Part shown: positions 5,171-6,659 of the stretch, in pieces
Layout: every line of letters begins with the position of its first letter
Position numbering within the stretch: the first letter of the stretch is position 1
NCBI GenBank assembly: GCA_900772575.1
Contig: CAAHEN010000233.1
Span: forward strand, 1-6,659
Origin: Bacteroidaceae bacterium
Lineage (GTDB): Bacteria > Bacteroidota > Bacteroidia > Bacteroidales > Bacteroidaceae
Reading direction: 5' to 3'
Length of the DNA: 6,659 bases
Translations under genes and position numbers: made by a program
The notes under the pieces: generated by a model
Seen by the model: the letters and a program-made list of their open reading frames with translations, nothing else
Database searches by the model: none
Told to the model about the DNA's origin: nothing

Positions 5171-6343
5171 ATGAAAACATTAGTGGAAAACGGGGGCATT
5201 CCCCGGAGCGTACTTTTCACGATGGCCACCCTTGCCGGACTGACCGTCGCCAACATGTATTACAACCAGCCGTTGCTGGAAATGATGCACAGGGACTTGC
5301 GCATCACCATGGTACAGGCCAATATGATCACGGTCATCACACAGGTGGGCTATGCCTGTGGCCTGTTTTTCGTCATTCCGGCAGGCGACCTATACAACCG
5401 CCGCCGCATCACCGTCTTCTGTATGAGTGTGGCTGCGGTCATGCTGCTGTGTATCACGTTCACCGGTTCTATCCACTTGATATGGGCCGCCTCGTTCCTG
5501 CTGGGCGTCTGCTCCGTCGTGCCGCAGATATTCATGCCCATAGCCGCCCAGTTCTCCAAGCCGGAAAACAAAAGCCGCAATATGGGTATCCTGCTCTCAG
5601 GCCTGCTCTGCGGCATTCTCGGCTCACGCGTGGTCAGCGGGTTCATCGGCGAGTGGCTGGGTTGGCAGGCGATGTTCGGTTTCGCGGCTCTCGTGATGCT
5701 CGTCTGCATGGCGGTGACCCTGCTTATCCTGCCACAGATGAAGCGCAACTTCACGGGCAGCTACCCTAAGCTGATGTCCTCTGTCGTCAAGATACTCACC
5801 ACGCACGCCACGATCCGCCTCTTTGCCGTCCGCTCCGCTTTCGGCTTCGGCTCACTGCTGGCCCTGTGGTCGTGCCTGGCCTTCCATCTGGTCGCCGCGC
5901 CTTTCCATGCTGGCAGTGACAAGGTCGGGTTGCTGGGACTCTGCGGACTGGCTTCGGCCTTGGCCTGTACGGGTATCGGCAAATACCTGCCCCGATATGG
6001 CTATCATCGCTTTAGCCTCATCGGCAGTGCCCTACAACTGGCTGGCTGGGCCGTGGCCTTCTTCTTCGGCGAGTCATACCTCGGGTTGGTGGCCGCCATT
6101 GTCCTGGTCGATGTTGGGGTGCAGTATCATCAGCTGACCGGACAGTCCGGAAGCATCGCGCAGATGCCTGAAGCCGCCAGCCGCGTGAGCGCCATCTTCA
6201 TGACCATCTTCTTTATCGGAGGCTCACTGGGAACTTTCTTGGCCGGGCTGGGCTGGAACCATGCCGGCTGGGACGGCGTGTCGATCGTTGGCTTTGCCAT
6301 GGCCGCCGTCGCATTGCTCATCACGGTTGTCTCCAGGAAATGA
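5171..6343 (+). CDS. Major facilitator superfamily transporter, AraJ/COG2814-like
   Basis: An inner-membrane secondary transporter of 390 aa with about 12 hydrophobic helices: near residues 14-34, 50-70, 80-98, 101-121, 138-158, 166-187, then after a cationic loop 216-241, 251-269, 281-299, 303-317, 338-360 and 367-387. VANMYYNQPLL (26-36) in helix 1 and the motif A-like GDLYNRRR (72-79) between helices 2 and 3 are typical of this exporter-like group. So are SGLLCGILGSRVVSGFIG (143-160) and the DVGVQYHQLTGQS region (314-326). Members are usually proton-coupled drug, sugar or amino-acid effluxers; the substrate cannot be read here. The ATG at 5171 is preferred over the in-frame GTG at 5135 because it gives a normal short N-terminus and avoids the leader hairpin. 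It appears to be a single-gene unit, separated from recA by a terminator. Confidence 0.92.
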   Translation: MKTLVENGGIPRSVLFTMATLAGLTVANMYYNQPLLEMMHRDLRITMVQANMITVITQVGYACGLFFVIPAGDLYNRRRITVFCMSVAAVMLLCITFTGSIHLIWAASFLLGVCSVVPQIFMPIAAQFSKPENKSRNMGILLSGLLCGILGSRVVSGFIGEWLGWQAMFGFAALVMLVCMAVTLLILPQMKRNFTGSYPKLMSSVVKILTTHATIRLFAVRSAFGFGSLLALWSCLAFHLVAAPFHAGSDKVGLLGLCGLASALACTGIGKYLPRYGYHRFSLIGSALQLAGWAVAFFFGESYLGLVAAIVLVDVGVQYHQLTGQSGSIAQMPEAASRVSAIFMTIFFIGGSLGTFLAGLGWNHAGWDGVSIVGFAMAAVALLITVVSRK

Positions 6344-6387
6344 TTGCTGTCCGGTAAAACTTTTGCACCTGTTCAGGATATCACATA

Positions 6388-6430
6388 GCCCCGGGACGGG
6401 GCGACGTATCATTAGGCGGGGGCACCCCGC
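6388..6430 (+). terminator. Two tandem GC-only hairpins after the MFS gene
   Basis: GCCCCG-GGA-CGGGGC (6388-6402) and GCGGGG-GCA-CCCCGC (6416-6430) are two perfect 6-bp G-C stems with 3-nt loops, 13 bp apart, starting 44 bp after the MFS stop. The C-rich arm of the first could also pair with the G-rich arm of the second, giving alternative folds. There is no U-tract after either, so they may be weak terminators or RNA 3'-end protectors. Confidence 0.4.
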
Positions 6431-6617
6431 TGGGAGCTTTCACCGCGCATGTGCCGCGCTTCATCAATCGCGCACCGCACATATCGCACGCCATCATCGC
6501 ATATCCAACAAACGCACACCGCTCATTGGATTTTGTGACGGTTTACAGGCACGCGGGAAGTTCATCCCCAAGGTCAGCGCGACCCCATGCCGGACTAAAA
6601 TTTGAGTTTAACACTGC
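6431..6617. other. Intergenic stretch without a convincing gene
   Basis: Between the tandem hairpins and the right-edge promoter I find no tRNA, no convincing ORF and no clear repeat. The section at about 6440-6510 is rich in short CGCA/CGCGC words without a regular unit. The open frame across it (6451-6654) runs through the promoter and has no recognisable protein features. Confidence 0.5.
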
Positions 6618-6648
6618 TTGCTTTCGGCGCCCGGAAGCCGTATCTTTG
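6618..6648 (+). promoter_or_regulatory. Promoter for a gene beyond the right edge
   Basis: TTG at 6618-6620, a 20-bp spacer, then TATCTTTG at 6641-6648 followed by CA: a full match to the Bacteroidota -33/-7 pattern with ideal spacing. Transcription would start near 6655, so the gene it serves lies outside the window to the right. Confidence 0.7.
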
Positions 6649-6659
6649 CAGTAGAGGAA

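Noticed and set aside
6358..6365. A TAnnTTTG-like sequence (AACTTTTG, followed by CA) just after the MFS gene.
   Set aside because: The first base is wrong and no TTG lies at a suitable distance upstream.
6451..6654. A 67-codon ORF at the right end.
   Set aside because: It runs through a well-formed promoter, has no recognisable features and no initiation context.

Overview
The window looks like chromosomal DNA from a G+C-rich member of the Bacteroidota, probably Bacteroidales and possibly Prevotella-like. Three things point there. The clear promoters have the Bacteroidota form (TTTG or TTG, about 20 bp, then TAnnTTTG) rather than TTGACA/TATAAT. The genes have AT-rich leaders with no strong Shine-Dalgarno sequence. 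RecA, the long-form HisG and the bcp-recA adjacency fit the phylum. Genus is an inference. I see no mobile element, CRISPR array, tRNA or rRNA; this is mostly core-metabolism DNA.

Left part, minus strand (about 2625 down to 1): a histidine biosynthesis operon in the order hisG, hisD, hisC, with hisC cut by the left edge. HisG starts the pathway from PRPP and ATP, HisD performs the last two oxidations to histidine, and HisC makes histidinol phosphate. hisG-hisD are 40 bp apart and hisD-hisC overlap by 11 bp. The most interesting item is a 33-codon ORF between the hisG promoter and hisG, too short for ordinary gene calling. It starts MSHTHLPLHGQRHRH, with five His codons in the first 15, begins roughly 12 nt after the expected transcription start, and runs 13 nt into hisG in another frame. 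It looks like a histidine leader peptide. The leader RNA can form two stable hairpins, but I find no U-tract terminator, so the mechanism may be translational or otherwise non-classical.

Middle part, plus strand (about 2890 to 5020): a good promoter, a roughly 110-nt hairpin-rich 5' leader, then a Bcp/PrxQ peroxiredoxin, recA and a small coiled-coil lipoprotein, with gaps of about 40 bp and no internal promoter that I can see. A strong 36-nt stem-loop closes the unit. This resembles a stress operon combining peroxide removal, DNA repair and an unknown envelope lipoprotein. The divergent region between the his and bcp promoters contains no gene but has short direct repeats.

Right part, plus strand (5171 to 6343): a single 12-helix MFS exporter-type transporter behind a weak candidate promoter and a leader hairpin. 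It is followed by about 315 bp without a convincing gene. That stretch holds two tight GC hairpins just after the transporter and, at the very right edge, a good Bacteroidota promoter for a gene outside the window.
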